Shown here one piece after another: positions 1 through 8,850 of a DNA stretch of 64,000 nucleotides. Made by a program: the position numbers and the translations under genes. The first letter of the stretch is position 1, and each line of letters begins with the position of its first letter. The stretch is taken from positions 385,900-449,899 of the forward strand of contig JACEUQ010000003.1 in NCBI GenBank assembly GCA_024998815.1. Direction: 5' to 3'. The DNA is from Opitutus sp. (GTDB taxonomy: Bacteria > Verrucomicrobiota > Verrucomicrobiia > Opitutales > Opitutaceae). The notes under the pieces were generated by a model. The model was not told the DNA's origin. It did not search any database and was given only the letters and a program-made list of their open reading frames with translations.

Positions 1-276
1 CAAAAGCGCCAATGCTTCGACGCCGTTCTTGGCTTCCACCACCTCATGGCCGAGTTTGAGCAGCGCTTGGCGAAGCACGGCGCGGGCAACGGCATCATCT
101 TCTACGGTGAGGATTTTCAAGGGAATGGGGGCGGCTCGGGTGCGGGGAGCGGTCGGGGCAAAAGGGGGAACCCAATTGGCTTCAGTTAACTGGAAGGCCG
201 TGCCGCCGGGGGTGTCGAGCGAGAATCCGGTAAAAGTAGCGCAGACTTCCAGTCTGCTCCGAGTCGGCAGCCACAT
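1..276 (-). CDS. response regulator, receiver domain (partial, runs off the left edge)
   Basis: Reading the minus strand leftwards gives an open frame with a typical receiver N-terminus. From base 120 it reads LKILTVEDDAVARAVL and continues LGHEVVEAKNGVEALALL to the window edge. The VEDD acidic pair and the NGxEAL helix are hallmarks of CheY-like receivers; the phospho-acceptor Asp lies outside the window. The start is unclear. TTG at 120 sits right at the domain, while an ATG at 276 is also in frame but its first residues (SRLEVCATF) are translated from a dispersed repeat arm at 233-262. The intervening 40 residues are Pro/Ala-rich and could be an interdomain linker of a longer, rearranged hybrid protein. 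Family assignment is good; start and output domain are unknown. Confidence 0.7.
   Translation of the reverse strand, partial: MWLPTRSRLEVCATFTGFSLDTPGGTAFQLTEANWVPPFAPTAPRTRAAPIPLKILTVEDDAVARAVLRQALLKLGHEVVEAKNGVEALALL
233..262. repeat. single arm of the GTAGCGCAGACTTCCAGTCTGC dispersed repeat
   Basis: One arm of the commonest dispersed repeat in this window (core AAGTAGCGCAGACTTCCAG then TCTGCTCC). It overlaps the open frame upstream of the response regulator. Confidence 0.85.
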
Positions 277-302
277 GAATCATTTCGGATAAAACCAAGG
301 CA

Positions 303-389
303 GTTTAGCCGCAAAAGAACGCAAAGAGCGCAAAGAACAACCCCCGTATTTCTATGCGTTCTCTGCGATCTTTCGCGGCTAAAAGGTTC
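303..389. repeat. inverted repeat, AGCCGCAAAAGAACGCAAAG family
   Basis: The left arm (AGCCGCAAAAGAACGCAAAG) and right arm (GCGTTCTCTGCGATCTTT then CGCGGCTAAAA) are approximate reverse complements. Related copies lie at 17646-17729, 43031-43115 and, more diverged, 62786-62890. It is flanked by the conserved tail AAGGTTCGAAGTATT, also seen near 43115. The remainder of 277-476 holds no gene. Confidence 0.85.
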
Positions 390-476
390 GAAGTATTTCG
401 TTGGTTTTGCAGGCGCGGCAGATCCGGGACATTGAGAATGACGGCCGCCAAGTCTGCGCTACTTTCGGCGCGATGC

Positions 477-2996
477 TCAACCGAGCAGCGCTCGTAGCGC
501 CTCGGGGGTTTCCACGGGGGCCTGGCAGGTGAAGCGTTCGCACACGTAGGCCAAGGGCCGCCCGTCAGCCGCCGGTTTCATCGCCGCCAGCCACGGTGCG
601 CGCGCCAAAAGCCAGCGTCCCGCCGGATCATCCCCGGGCACGGCCAACACCACCCGGCGCGGACCGATTTTCTCAACGAGCACGTTGGCCAGCGCGCCGA
701 ATTCGCTGGTGCGCCGGTCGCCCGCCAGCACGACTTGGCGCGGCATCTCCAGTGCGCGTTCGATCGCGCAAAGCAGCTCGGGCAGCGCGTGCGGCGCCTC
801 GGACCATTGGGTACGCAGGGATTCGATCGTCGCCAACGCACGGGTACGCAGCGCGTCATCGTGAAACAGGGCCGACATGCGCAACAGGTTGGCCGCCGCC
901 ACCGAGTTGGGCGAGGGTTCGGCGCCGTCGTAGTCTTCCTTCAACCGCAGCACGATGCTGGTGTCGTCGGCTCGTGAGTTAAAATACCCGCCGTATTCGG
1001 GATCCCAGAACAGCGCGTCCATGACCTGCTGCAAGCCTTCGGCCCAGTGCAGCCAGCGCGGGTCAAAGGTCGCCTCGTAGAGGTCGAGCTGGCCGGCGAT
1101 CAGGTACGCGTAGTCCTCGGCGAACGCCTCGTTGGCGCCGCGTCCGTCGCGGTAGTTTCGATACAGGATCCCGCGCGTCGCGTCGTAGAGCTCGTGCTCG
1201 ATGAACTCCGCCGCGCGCACCGCCGCCATGCAGTAGGTTCCGCCCACTTCGCTCAGGCAGCCGGCAGCCGAAACCGAGGCTCGCGCCAGCGCCGAGATCA
1301 TCAGGCCGTTCCAGGAGGTGATGACTTTGTCGTCGAGCTGAGGACGCGGACGCTGGGCGCGGACCCGGCGCAGTTTAACAAATGCCGCCGCGAGCCGCTC
1401 GGCCGCTTCAGCCGGGGCGAGCTGGTGCAGTTGGGCGGTTTCGACCAGCGGGCGCTGCTGCTTGAGGATGTTTTTCCCGGTGAATTCGTTTTGCGGATCG
1501 AGCGAAAGCGGCACGTTGCCCGCCGCCTCGATTCCGTAATGGTCGCAGACCAGCGCGGCGTCCGCCGGGGGCAGGGCGGCTTCGATCTCGGCGCGGGTCC
1601 AAACGTAGAACGCGCCCTCGGTGATAGTGGCATGGGCGTCCCGCCCATGATTCGGTGTCGGCGAACCCACGGGCGGGACGCCCGTGCCACTCGGAGCCCC
1701 GAGCGCCTGAGTTTCCGGCGTGGCATGGGCGTCCCGCCCATGATTCGGTGTCGGTGAACCCACGGGCGGGACGCCCGTGCCACTCTGAGCCCCGAGCGCC
1801 TGAGTTTCCGGCGTGGCATGGGCGTCTCGCCCATGATTCGGTGTCGGCGAACCCACGGGCGGGACGCCCGTGCCACTCGGAGCCCCGAGCGCCTGAGTTT
1901 CCGGCGTGGCATGGGCGTCCCGCCCATGATTCGGTGTCGGTGAACCCACGGGCGGGACGCCCGTGCCACTCGGAGCCCCGAGCGCCTGCTCTGCCGCCAG
2001 CGAATCGGCATCCTCGGCGGAGAAAAACGCCCCGCCAGGCGCGGCGAGGTCGCGCAGCACGTAGCCAAAGATATTGCGTGCGATCCAGGCGAAGCGCTCG
2101 TCGCCAGTGGCCTGGTAAGTGTCGAGGGCGTTGACCGCGATCTGCGCCTGATCGTAGAGCATTTTTTCGAAATGCGGAACGAACCACGTCTCGTCCACCG
2201 AGTAGCGGTGAAACCCGCCGCCGACGTGATCGTGGATGCCACCACCGGCCATTTTTTGCAGGGTAACCGCCACCATGCGCACGGCCTCGCGGCCGGCGTC
2301 GGTATCCACGCCCTGGATGGCGGCGGCGCGCAGGAGGAAACTCAGGTTGGAGGCGCGGGGGAATTTGGGCGCGCCGCCGAAGCCGCCATGGGTGGCGTCG
2401 AAGGTTTCGGCGTAGTGATGGAAGGCCTTTTCAAAGGCTTCGCTGGCCGAATCGTGCAGGTCGGGCGCTGCGCCCGGCTCGCCTCGGCGGCTGTCGTGGT
2501 ACTCGGTGAGGGATGCGATCACGCGATTGGCTTCGGCGACGAGTTTTTCGGGGTTGTCGCTCCAGGCCGTGGCGATGGCGGTGAGGATCGAGGGAAAGCC
2601 GGTACGGCCGTGGCGATTCTCGGGGGCGAAGTAGGTGCCGCCGTAGAACGGCTTGAGGTCGGGGGTGAGCCAGGCTGAGAGCGGCCAGCCGCCGCGGCCG
2701 GTCATGGACTGCACGTAGGCCATGTACACCTTGTCGACGTCGGGGCGCTCCTCGCGGTCGACCTTGATGGCGACGAAGTGGGCGTTGAGCAGCGCGGCGA
2801 TGGCGGGGTTTTCGAACGACTCGTGGGCCATGACATGGCACCAGTGGCAGGTGGAGTAGCCGATGCTCAGGAAAATCGGTTTCTGCTCGGCGCGTGCGCG
2901 GGCGAAGGCGGCCTCACCCCACGGCAGCCAGTCCACGGGATTGTCGGCGTGTTGCAGCAGGTAGGGCGATTTCTCGGAAGCAAGGGCGTTGGACAT
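477..2996 (-). CDS. DUF255 / thioredoxin-domain protein (YyaL / spermatogenesis-associated protein 20 family) with in-frame repeat insert
   Basis: The N-terminus reads [20 protein letters not shown] followed by the thioredoxin-like active site STCHWCHVM, the signature of this family. A long alpha/alpha-toroid region follows ([37 protein letters not shown]). The start at 2996 ([11 protein letters not shown]) is chosen because the family begins a few residues before SPYLL. An upstream in-frame ATG at 3167 would add 57 residues translated from a terminator and repeats. Residues about 333-458 are four tandem copies of a roughly 31-residue unit (core [17 protein letters not shown]) placed between SAEDADS and EGAFYVWT, which are normally close together. 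The frame stays open, giving 839 aa. The cellular role of the family is poorly defined; a thiol-redox or sugar-epimerase-like activity has been suggested. The CxxC is intact. Confidence 0.9.
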   Translation of the reverse strand: MSNALASEKSPYLLQHADNPVDWLPWGEAAFARARAEQKPIFLSIGYSTCHWCHVMAHESFENPAIAALLNAHFVAIKVDREERPDVDKVYMAYVQSMTGRGGWPLSAWLTPDLKPFYGGTYFAPENRHGRTGFPSILTAIATAWSDNPEKLVAEANRVIASLTEYHDSRRGEPGAAPDLHDSASEAFEKAFHHYAETFDATHGGFGGAPKFPRASNLSFLLRAAAIQGVDTDAGREAVRMVAVTLQKMAGGGIHDHVGGGFHRYSVDETWFVPHFEKMLYDQAQIAVNALDTYQATGDERFAWIARNIFGYVLRDLAAPGGAFFSAEDADSLAAEQALGAPSGTGVPPVGSPTPNHGRDAHATPETQALGAPSGTGVPPVGSPTPNHGRDAHATPETQALGAQSGTGVPPVGSPTPNHGRDAHATPETQALGAPSGTGVPPVGSPTPNHGRDAHATITEGAFYVWTRAEIEAALPPADAALVCDHYGIEAAGNVPLSLDPQNEFTGKNILKQQRPLVETAQLHQLAPAEAAERLAAAFVKLRRVRAQRPRPQLDDKVITSWNGLMISALARASVSAAGCLSEVGGTYCMAAVRAAEFIEHELYDATRGILYRNYRDGRGANEAFAEDYAYLIAGQLDLYEATFDPRWLHWAEGLQQVMDALFWDPEYGGYFNSRADDTSIVLRLKEDYDGAEPSPNSVAAANLLRMSALFHDDALRTRALATIESLRTQWSEAPHALPELLCAIERALEMPRQVVLAGDRRTSEFGALANVLVEKIGPRRVVLAVPGDDPAGRWLLARAPWLAAMKPAADGRPLAYVCERFTCQAPVETPEALRALLG
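1622..1996. repeat. four tandem copies of a ~93-bp repeat inside a coding gene
   Basis: Four near-identical units of about 93 bp, each containing an internal inverted repeat (GCATGGGCGTCCCGCCCATG against CACGGGCGGGACGCCCGTGC). The length is a multiple of three, so the host gene stays in frame. Differences between units are few (for example GTCCC/GTCTC and CTCGG/CTCTG), indicating recent amplification. Confidence 0.93.
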
Positions 2997-3056
2997 GGGC
3001 GAAGGCGGCGACGCTCGCGGAAAACGAGCCTCAAGGCAAAGCCTGGAAACAAAAAA

Positions 3057-3083
3057 GCCGCACCGGTGAGGGTGCGGCTTTTT
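3057..3083 (-). terminator. rho-independent terminator downstream of the DHS-like gene
   Basis: Perfect 8-bp stem GCCGCACC/GGTGCGGC with a 6-nt loop, flanked by A6 on the left and T5 on the right, so it can act in either direction. It lies downstream of the minus-strand gene at 3274-4323 and upstream of the gene starting at 2996. Confidence 0.85.
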
Positions 3084-3087
3084 CGTG

Positions 3088-3240
3088 AAAAACACCCTGC
3101 GCTCACGCGCAAGGCCACGAGGAGTTGGGTCCGCTGTGGCCCTGAGCGTGAGCTCAGGGTTTGTCAAAACACCCTGCGCTCACGCGCAAGGCCACGGGGA
3201 GTTCCAAGGCCGGGGTGGCCCTGAGCGTGAGCTCAGGGTC
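3088..3240. repeat. two copies of the CCTGAGCTCACGCTCAGGGCC inverted-repeat family
   Basis: Two consecutive units, each with a left arm CACCCTGCGCTCACGCGCAA then GGCCACG and a right arm TGGCCCTGAGCGTGAGCTCA then GGGT. The family recurs at 28330, 30846, 36708-36900, 47393, 49927, 55095 and 60708. Confidence 0.88.
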
Positions 3241-3273
3241 GCCTGAAGCCGCATCGTGAATACGTCGTTCGGC

Positions 3274-4323
3274 TTACTTGCCCAACACCCAGCTGAAGAT
3301 CAGCGGGGCGACGATGGTGGCGTCGCTCTCGACGATAAACTTGGGGGTCTTCTGGCCGAGCTTGCCCCAGGTGATTTTCTCGTTCGGAACCGCGCCCGAG
3401 TAGCTGCCGTAGCTCGTGGTCGAGTCGCTGATTTGGGAGAAATAGCCCCAGAGCGGCACCTCGGTGCGGCCGAGATCTTGGTGCAGCATTGGCACCACGC
3501 AGATCGGGAAGTCGCCGGCGATACCGCCGCCGATTTGGAAAAAGCCGATCGAGCCTTCGCCGGTTTTGAGCAGCTTGGCGGTCTTGGTGTACCAATCGGC
3601 GAGCCAGGTCATGTACTCGATGCCGGTGCGCACGGTGTGCACGTTCTTGATCTCACCGGTCATGACGCGGCCGGCAAACATGTTGCCCAGCGTGGCGTCT
3701 TCCCAGCCGGGGACGATGATCGGCAGGTTCTTTTCGCAGGCGGCCAGCATCCAGGAGTTGGCGGGGTCGATCTGGTAGCTCTTCTTGAGCTTACCGGAGC
3801 GGATAATTTTATACATGAACTCGTGCGGGAAGAAGCGTTCACCGGCTTTGTCGGCAGCCAACCACTCCTCGGCGACAACCGCCTCGATGCGGCGCATGGC
3901 CTCGCCCTCGGGAATGCAGGTGTCGGTGACGCGGTTCATGTGGCGGTCGAGCAGCGCCTGCTCGTCGGCGGCGGTCAGGTCGCGGTAGCCGGGGACGCGC
4001 TCGTAGTAATCGTGGGCAACCAAATTAAAAATGTCTTCCTCGAGGTTGGCACCGGTGCAGACGATGGCGTGGACCTTGTCGGCGCGGATCATCTCGGCGA
4101 GCGTGAGGCCGAGCTCGGCGGTGGACATGGCACCGGCGAGGGTAACGAGCATCTTACCACCGGCCTTGAGGTGGTCCTCGTAGCCCTTGGCGGAATCGAG
4201 CAGCGCGGCGGCGTTAAAATGGCGGTAGTTATGCGCGATGAACTGGGAGATCGGGCCCTTCTTGGCGGCGAGCTTGGCGTTGATGTCCTCGGGGCGCTTG
4301 GTCTGGAGTTTGGATTTCTTCAT
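3274..4323 (-). CDS. deoxyhypusine synthase-like protein
   Basis: 349 aa, full length for the deoxyhypusine synthase (DHS) fold. Seen: MLVTLAGAMSTAELG, an NAD-contact loop FFQIGGGIAGDFPICVVPM, and EKITWGKLG near the C-terminus. In the latter, Lys321 matches the lysine that forms the enamine intermediate in eukaryotic DHS. Bacteria lack eIF5A, and characterised bacterial relatives include homospermidine-type synthases using NAD and polyamines, so a polyamine aminobutyl-transfer role is the likeliest inference. The gene is monocistronic, with a terminator hairpin 190 bp downstream. The start ATG at 4323 is preceded by a purine-rich GGAG-like stretch on the minus strand. Confidence 0.88.
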   Translation of the reverse strand: MKKSKLQTKRPEDINAKLAAKKGPISQFIAHNYRHFNAAALLDSAKGYEDHLKAGGKMLVTLAGAMSTAELGLTLAEMIRADKVHAIVCTGANLEEDIFNLVAHDYYERVPGYRDLTAADEQALLDRHMNRVTDTCIPEGEAMRRIEAVVAEEWLAADKAGERFFPHEFMYKIIRSGKLKKSYQIDPANSWMLAACEKNLPIIVPGWEDATLGNMFAGRVMTGEIKNVHTVRTGIEYMTWLADWYTKTAKLLKTGEGSIGFFQIGGGIAGDFPICVVPMLHQDLGRTEVPLWGYFSQISDSTTSYGSYSGAVPNEKITWGKLGQKTPKFIVESDATIVAPLIFSWVLGK

Positions 4324-4659
4324 GAAAATTGGAGGCGCAGACTTACAGCGCAGGCGAAACCCGACGCCACAAAAAACGCCCGTCCGCCTCGGTCACGTTC
4401 CTGTGACAACTAACACAACGGGGTAGTTGTTGCCTTGGACTCATACCATTTCGCCTTCAAAGAAATACAAACGAACCGGTTTACCGCTAATGAACGCTAA
4501 TGGCCGCTAATAAAAACCAAGGATTCATCACCTCTGGATTAGTGTATCTTAGTGTTCATTAGTGGTTAAAAATCCGGTTGTTTTAAGGTTGGATGATGGG
4601 GCGCTCTGACTTGATCACTGTAGTGGCCTGGTTTTAATGCGTTTGAATGCAAAATGGGA
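4324..4659. other. intergenic region with small inverted repeats and a CTAATGAAC-type repeat
   Basis: No gene seen. Upstream of the DHS-like gene lies GTCAC-N6-GTGAC (4392-4407), overlapping ACAACTA/TAGTTGT (4406-4430), possible operator or hairpin sequences. From about 4480 to 4566 is an imperfect inverted repeat (CTAATGAACGCTAATGGCC facing TAGTGTTCATTAGTGGTTAA). A one-arm relative occurs at 24549-24581. Confidence 0.6.
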
Positions 4660-5097
4660 TCAGCGGGCGGGGGTGGGGCGATCCCAGCGCAGTTTGCGCT
4701 CAGCCTCGGTGATCTTGAGGTCGTTGATGCTGGCGAAACGGCGGCGCATAAAACCGTGCTCGTCGAACTCCCAGTTTTCGTTGCCGTAGGCGCGCCACCA
4801 TTGGCCTTCGGCGTCGTGGAATTCGTATTCAAAACGCACAGCGATGCGGTTGCCCTGAAACGCCCAGAGTTCTTTGCGCAGGCGGTAGTCGAGCTCGCGC
4901 GCCCACTTGCGACGCAGGAATTCGACCACATCGGCGCGGCCGTTCACGAAGTCGGTGCGGTTGCGCCACTCGGTATCAACCGTGTAGGCGAGCGACACGC
5001 GCTCGGGATCGCGACTATTCCAAGCATCTTCGGCGGCCTTGATTTTTTTCAGGGCGGTTTCTTCGGTGAACGGCGGGAGTGGGGGGCGGGTGGTCAT
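4660..5097 (-). CDS. DUF1348 / NTF2-like small protein
   Basis: 145 aa matching the nuclear-transport-factor-2-like DUF1348 family: [20 protein letters not shown], then [36 protein letters not shown] and a C-terminal [11 protein letters not shown]. The fold is a cone-shaped alpha/beta barrel that binds small ligands; no catalytic role is established. It is the last gene of a minus-strand trio, starting 10 bp after the flavin-binding gene stops, and is probably co-transcribed with it. Confidence 0.88.
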   Translation of the reverse strand: MTTRPPLPPFTEETALKKIKAAEDAWNSRDPERVSLAYTVDTEWRNRTDFVNGRADVVEFLRRKWARELDYRLRKELWAFQGNRIAVRFEYEFHDAEGQWWRAYGNENWEFDEHGFMRRRFASINDLKITEAERKLRWDRPTPAR

Positions 5098-5107
5098 GTG
5101 ATTGGTT

Positions 5108-5710
5108 TTAACTTGTTGGTTGGGATTTCAGTTGGGCTTCGAGTTCGGCGATGCGAGCGCGCAGCGGGGCGACGGCTTCGGCGACTTCTTCAGCGGTGTA
5201 ACGGGGCGTGATGTATTTCGGGCAGTTCCAATCGAAGGAAACAACGTCGATGAGGTAAACGCGTTCGACGAGGCGGCGGTCGGCGGGTTCGGCAAATGAC
5301 TCAACGAGCTCCGGTTGTTCGCGGGCGTCGACCACGCGGGCATGGCCAAGGATTTTCAGCCGTGTGCGCTGCGGGTAATCCATCAAAAAAAGCGACACGC
5401 GGTCGGTCTTGGAGAGGTTACCCGTCGAGAGCATCTGCCGGTTGCCCTTGTAGTCGGCGAAGGCGAGCGAGGTCGGGCTGACCACGCGCAAAAAGCCGCG
5501 CCGTCCTCCCCGATGCTGAATATAGGGCCAACCGTTCTCACTCACGGTGGCCATGTAAAAACTGTCGCGCGCCGCAATGAAGTTGCGCTCGTCTTCGCCC
5601 AAGGGATCGGTCGTCGGCACACCGTTGGTCGCCATCGCGCGGCCAAAGTAGTGCGCCTGGGCCTGAGCGACGGCGGGCGTGACGAGGGTATCGAGATAGC
5701 CTTGAGCCAT
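5108..5710 (-). CDS. pyridoxamine 5'-phosphate oxidase-like flavin-binding protein
   Basis: 200 aa. The split-barrel FMN-binding fold is indicated by [55 protein letters not shown] and [11 protein letters not shown]. The C-terminus ([21 protein letters not shown]) is a short predicted coiled coil. Members reduce small electrophiles or quinones, or bind F420/FMN. It lies between the DsrE-like and NTF2-like genes in a unit divergent from a TetR regulator, suggesting an inducible response to a small reactive compound. Confidence 0.88.
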   Translation of the reverse strand: MAQGYLDTLVTPAVAQAQAHYFGRAMATNGVPTTDPLGEDERNFIAARDSFYMATVSENGWPYIQHRGGRRGFLRVVSPTSLAFADYKGNRQMLSTGNLSKTDRVSLFLMDYPQRTRLKILGHARVVDAREQPELVESFAEPADRRLVERVYLIDVVSFDWNCPKYITPRYTAEEVAEAVAPLRARIAELEAQLKSQPTS

Positions 5711-5734
5711 GTGATAAGAGGAGGGCTTGTTTTT

Positions 5735-6109
5735 TTAGAAAATCAACGTCTGCCAACCCGCGGCCAGGTAGCCGTGGATATCAGAAAGCCCCGGCGTGCC
5801 GGGCAGCGCGTTGGACTTGAGCAGCGGCAGGCCGCACGCCTCGACGTCCTTGGTGGCACCAAAAACCGCGGCACAGCCGCACGAGGCGCCTTTGACGACT
5901 TCGCGCACGGCGTTGTAGACGCCATTGGCGGGATGCGAGACCTTGCTCAGCTCGGCGGGCCAACGGGTGCCGGCACCGTTAAAAACGACTTCGACTTCGT
6001 CGCCGGCTTGCAGCCCGGCGTGGGCTAGGGCGAGCGCGTTGAACACGCGGCCGAGGGCTTCTTCAGAACCGGACTTGGGATCGGACAGGATGATGATGGC
6101 GAGTTTCAT
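5735..6109 (-). CDS. DsrE/YchN-like sulfur-relay family protein
   Basis: 124 aa. The N-terminus MKLAIIILSDPKSGSEEALGR and the central DEVEVVFNGAGTRWPAEL resemble DsrE-like folds. Cysteines are present at GASCGCAAVFGA and VEACGLPLL. It is the first gene of the minus-strand unit and faces the TetR gene across a 154-bp divergent promoter. Membership in the DsrE superfamily is likely; sulfur transfer is not shown. Confidence 0.8.
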   Translation of the reverse strand: MKLAIIILSDPKSGSEEALGRVFNALALAHAGLQAGDEVEVVFNGAGTRWPAELSKVSHPANGVYNAVREVVKGASCGCAAVFGATKDVEACGLPLLKSNALPGTPGLSDIHGYLAAGWQTLIF

Positions 6110-6174
6110 GATGGATTTTTCAGGTTGGTTTTGGGCGGCGCGTTGACCGACGAGGTCGAGCGACAGTCACGACA

Positions 6175-6221
6175 AGACAGACCTGTCTATCCATGCGCAA
6201 GCACAAAATATACAGACCTGT
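6175..6221. promoter_or_regulatory. two operator-like inverted repeats in the divergent promoter
   Basis: The sequence CAGACCTGTCTAT occurs twice, both times inside an inverted repeat: AGACAG-AC-CTGTCT at 6175-6188 (perfect) and ACAG-AC-CTGT at 6212-6221. Their centres are 35 bp apart. They sit between the TetR gene (ATG 6264) and the divergent DsrE-like gene (ATG 6109), the expected location for autoregulatory TetR operators. Confidence 0.75.
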
Positions 6222-6263
6222 CTATTTTCTTGCGATTACCTCTGGATTCGTGAGGTTAACGCC

Positions 6264-6842
6264 ATGTCTGCCACCGCTCAAAGTTCCCCCAAACGCGATC
6301 ACCTCATGGCCACAGCGTGGCGGTTGTTTTACCGCGACGGACTGCGTGCGGTGGGTATCGACACGATTTTAGCCGAGGCCGGCGTGGCCAAGATGACGCT
6401 CTATAACCACTTCGCCTCCAAAGAGGAGCTGATCATCGCCATTTTGGAAAAACGCGATTTGGAGTTCCGCACGTCGCTCATGGACAAAGTTGAAGCCGCC
6501 GGCCCAGACGCTGAAGCGCGGCTGCTCGCGGTCTTTGAGTGGCTTGAAGGCTGGTTTGGCAGCGAAAGTTTCAAGGGCTGCGTGTTTATCCGCGCCGTGA
6601 GCGAATACCCTGAGCCCACGCACCCGATTCACCAAACCGCCTGGCGCCATAAAATCGCGGTAAAAGCCGCGCTCACCGAGCTCTGCGAGGCCGCCGGTGC
6701 CAAGGACGCCGCAGCGTTGGCCGAGACACTTAGTTTCCTCATCGACGGGGCGATCCTGACGGCACACGCCACGCAAACCACCACGCCAGCGCGTTCGGCG
6801 CGCGCCACGGCAGCGCAGTTACTCAAACTCTCGACGGGCTAG
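6264..6842 (+). CDS. TetR/AcrR family transcriptional regulator
   Basis: 192 aa. The helix-turn-helix is in residues about 12-55: LMATAWRLFYRDGLRAVGID, then TILAEAGVAKMTLYNHFASK. The C-terminal ligand domain contains WFGSESFKGCVFIRAVSEYP, a pattern common in TetR_C-type regulators, with one cysteine. It probably represses itself and the divergent three-gene unit through the paired CAGACCTGTCTAT sites upstream. An insertion sequence begins 17 bp after its stop. Confidence 0.92.
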   Translation: MSATAQSSPKRDHLMATAWRLFYRDGLRAVGIDTILAEAGVAKMTLYNHFASKEELIIAILEKRDLEFRTSLMDKVEAAGPDAEARLLAVFEWLEGWFGSESFKGCVFIRAVSEYPEPTHPIHQTAWRHKIAVKAALTELCEAAGAKDAAALAETLSFLIDGAILTAHATQTTTPARSARATAAQLLKLSTG

Positions 6843-6847
6843 AAATG

Positions 6848-6858
6848 GGCTGAATACC
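6848..6858. repeat. target-site duplication, left copy
   Basis: GGCTGAATACC, repeated directly at 8783-8793 on the other side of the insertion sequence. Confidence 0.88.
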
Positions 6859-8782
6859 ACCGCCGATTCATTGAACAGCTAAACACCTGAATACTAACAA
6901 AGGAGCGGAATAAGCGGGACAAGCCCTAGGAAATCATTTTGGCTGGGTGAATGATGCCGGCCGAAACGAACCCGTCGAACCCCCAAGGGGAGGTGATTTC
7001 GCTGCGCCACTTGCAGGTGCAGGTGCTAGACAGCCCCGAGTTAAACGCCCGAGCGCAGGGGCTGCTTGAGGAGCATCACTATCTGGGCGCGGTGAAACCG
7101 GTGGGCGAGCGGCTGCTGTACGCGGTGAGCGATGCGCAGGGCACCTGGGTGGCGGTGCTGGTGTTTGCGGCGGCGGCGCTGCACCTGCGCGGCCGGGAGG
7201 CGTGGATTGGCTGGAGTGGCGAACAGCGCCGACGCCGATTGGCGCTGGTGGTCAACAACGTGCGGTTCCTGCTGCTGCCCAAGCCGGCGGTGCCCAACTT
7301 GGGCTCGGCGGTTTTGAGCCGGGTGCTCGGCCGGCTCAGTGCCGACTGGCAGTCGCGTTACGAGCACCCCGTGCTCGTCGTGGAAACCTTCGTCGACCCC
7401 GAGCGTTTTACGGGAAGTGTATACAAGGCATCCGGGTGGACCGAGTTGGGCCTGACCAAGGGCAACACGCGTAAGTCGCGCGATTACTACGAGCACCACG
7501 CCAAGCCCAAGCGCTTGTTTGTGCGCGAGCTGGAGCCCCGGGCCCGGAGAGCTCTTCAGGCAGGGCAGATCAAACCCTCGCTGGCTGCGGTGGAGGCGAA
7601 AGTTCCGGTGCGAAGTACCCTGAAGGCCCCCGATTTAATCAGCCTGGCGGAGGCCTTCCGGCAAGTGCCTGAATACCGCGCCTACATCGGGGCCTATCCC
7701 TTGCACGCGCTGCTGGCGATCACGGCGGCGGCCTATCTGGCCGGAGCACCCCGCGGCCAACGTGACCTGGCCGCTTTCGCCCGCCGGCTCTCCCCGGTCC
7801 AACGCCAAGCCCTCGGGGTGATCCGCCGCCGCGGCAAATACGGCGCTCCCAGCCAGCCCACCTTTAGTCGGCTGTTCGCCCGCGTTCAGGCCTCGCGCAT
7901 CGAGGAGGTTTTACTCGCCCACCAACGTCAGGTGCGAGGCGAGCCCCCCGACAGCGAGATCGTGGTCATCGACGGCAAAGTCCCCAAGCACAGCGGCGGA
8001 CAAAACGTCGTGACCGCGGTTACCTCGCCGAGCTTGTTTTATCTCGGCAGCGAGGTCGTCGCCGAAAAAAGTAACGAGATTCCCGCCGCCCGCGCCCTGT
8101 GTGAGAGACTCGATTTGGTCGATAAACTCGTGAGCCTTGATGCCCTGCATACCCAGGCGGACACCGCGCGGGCGATCGTACTGGAGCATGGCGGCGACTA
8201 CCTGTTCACCGTCAAAGGCAATCAGCCCGGCTTGCAGAAAATCGTAGCAGCGCAAGTGCCCGATCCGGGCGCCCCTTTTTTGACCCGTTAAAAGATCCCG
8301 CTGCCGAGCAACGTACCACCCAGGAAAAGAAGCACCCCGTGACGCGCACCCTGGTGGCGCGCGAGTTGAGCGCGGAAAGCGCCTGCTTCCCCCTGGTGGC
8401 GCAAGCCGCGAGAATCTGCCGAAAACGCCACGGCAAGCCCACCGAGACCGTGGCGCTGATCACCAGTCGCCCCGCCGCCGAGTTGACTCCCGCCCAATGG
8501 CTGGAGGTCAATATTGCGCACTGGGGAATCGAAACCGGTTTGCATGCCCGCCTCGACGCCTCGCGCCAGGATGATCGCTGCCGATTACGCCGCCCGAACG
8601 CTGTGCGCATCCACGGCATGTTCAACCGCTGGGCCAACAGCCTGTTCATGCACTGGCGCGGTCAACGAACTAAAAAACGCCACCTTTATACCTCCGACTT
8701 TATCGCCCACATGTCCGAAAATCATGACCGTCGCGCGCTCCGCGCACTTACCTCGGTAAACTTCCCGCTATGAATCGGCGCT
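6859..8782 (+). mobile_element. insertion sequence with DruA-like plus ISAs1-type transposase
   Basis: The 1.92-kb element is bounded by inverted ends ACCGCCGATTCAT (left) and, read inward from the right, AGCGCCGATTCAT (12 of 13 match). An 11-bp direct repeat GGCTGAATACC flanks it (6848-6858 and 8783-8793). It sits in the gap between the TetR gene and the ABC-F gene. The intact target duplication shows a simple, fairly recent insertion. Confidence 0.88.
6951..8773 (+). CDS. ISAs1-type transposase with N-terminal DruA-like (DUF4338) domain, split by a -1 frameshift at a T6 run
   Basis: The first frame (6951-8291, 446 aa) begins with a DUF4338/DruA-like region: EEHHYLGAVKPVGERLLYAV, GREAWIGWSGEQRRRRLALV, VETFVDPERFTGSVYKASGW. 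It then enters an ISAs1-type DDE domain (IVVIDGKVPKHSGG, NEIPAARALCERLDLVDKLV, SLDALHTQADTARAI, GGDYLFTVKGNQ). It stops at PGAPFLTR. The rest of the transposase (TRTLVARELS, NIAHWGIETGLHARLD, NRWANSL) continues in the -1 frame to 8773 with no stop between. The switch lies at C-CCT-TTT-TTG (T run 8276-8281), where a -1 slip rejoins the frames to give about 607 aa. This may be programmed frameshifting, transcriptional slippage or a simple deletion. DruA is named from a Druantia defence protein, but here it is part of a transposase. Confidence 0.85.
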
Positions 8783-8793
8783 GGCTGAATACC
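8783..8793. repeat. target-site duplication, right copy
   Basis: GGCTGAATACC, the partner of 6848-6858. Confidence 0.88.
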
Positions 8794-8850
8794 CAGTATC
8801 AGGATGCGGCGTTGACTGATGGAGCGCCCGCGGTTTGGGTGTGCGGTTTT

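Noticed and set aside
1047-1757. Plus-strand 236-aa frame opposite the DUF255 gene, and many similar long antisense frames across the window
   Set aside because: High-GC antisense shadows: no family resemblance, and codon patterns mirror the real gene on the other strand.
2997-3167. Longer N-terminus for the DUF255 protein (start at 3167)
   Set aside because: The extra 57 residues translate a terminator hairpin and a dispersed repeat; the family starts at [11 protein letters not shown].
6951-7600. DruA-like domain as evidence for a Druantia defence system
   Set aside because: No DruB-E partners are present, the domain is fused to a DDE transposase, and target duplications flank the unit. 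It is an insertion sequence.
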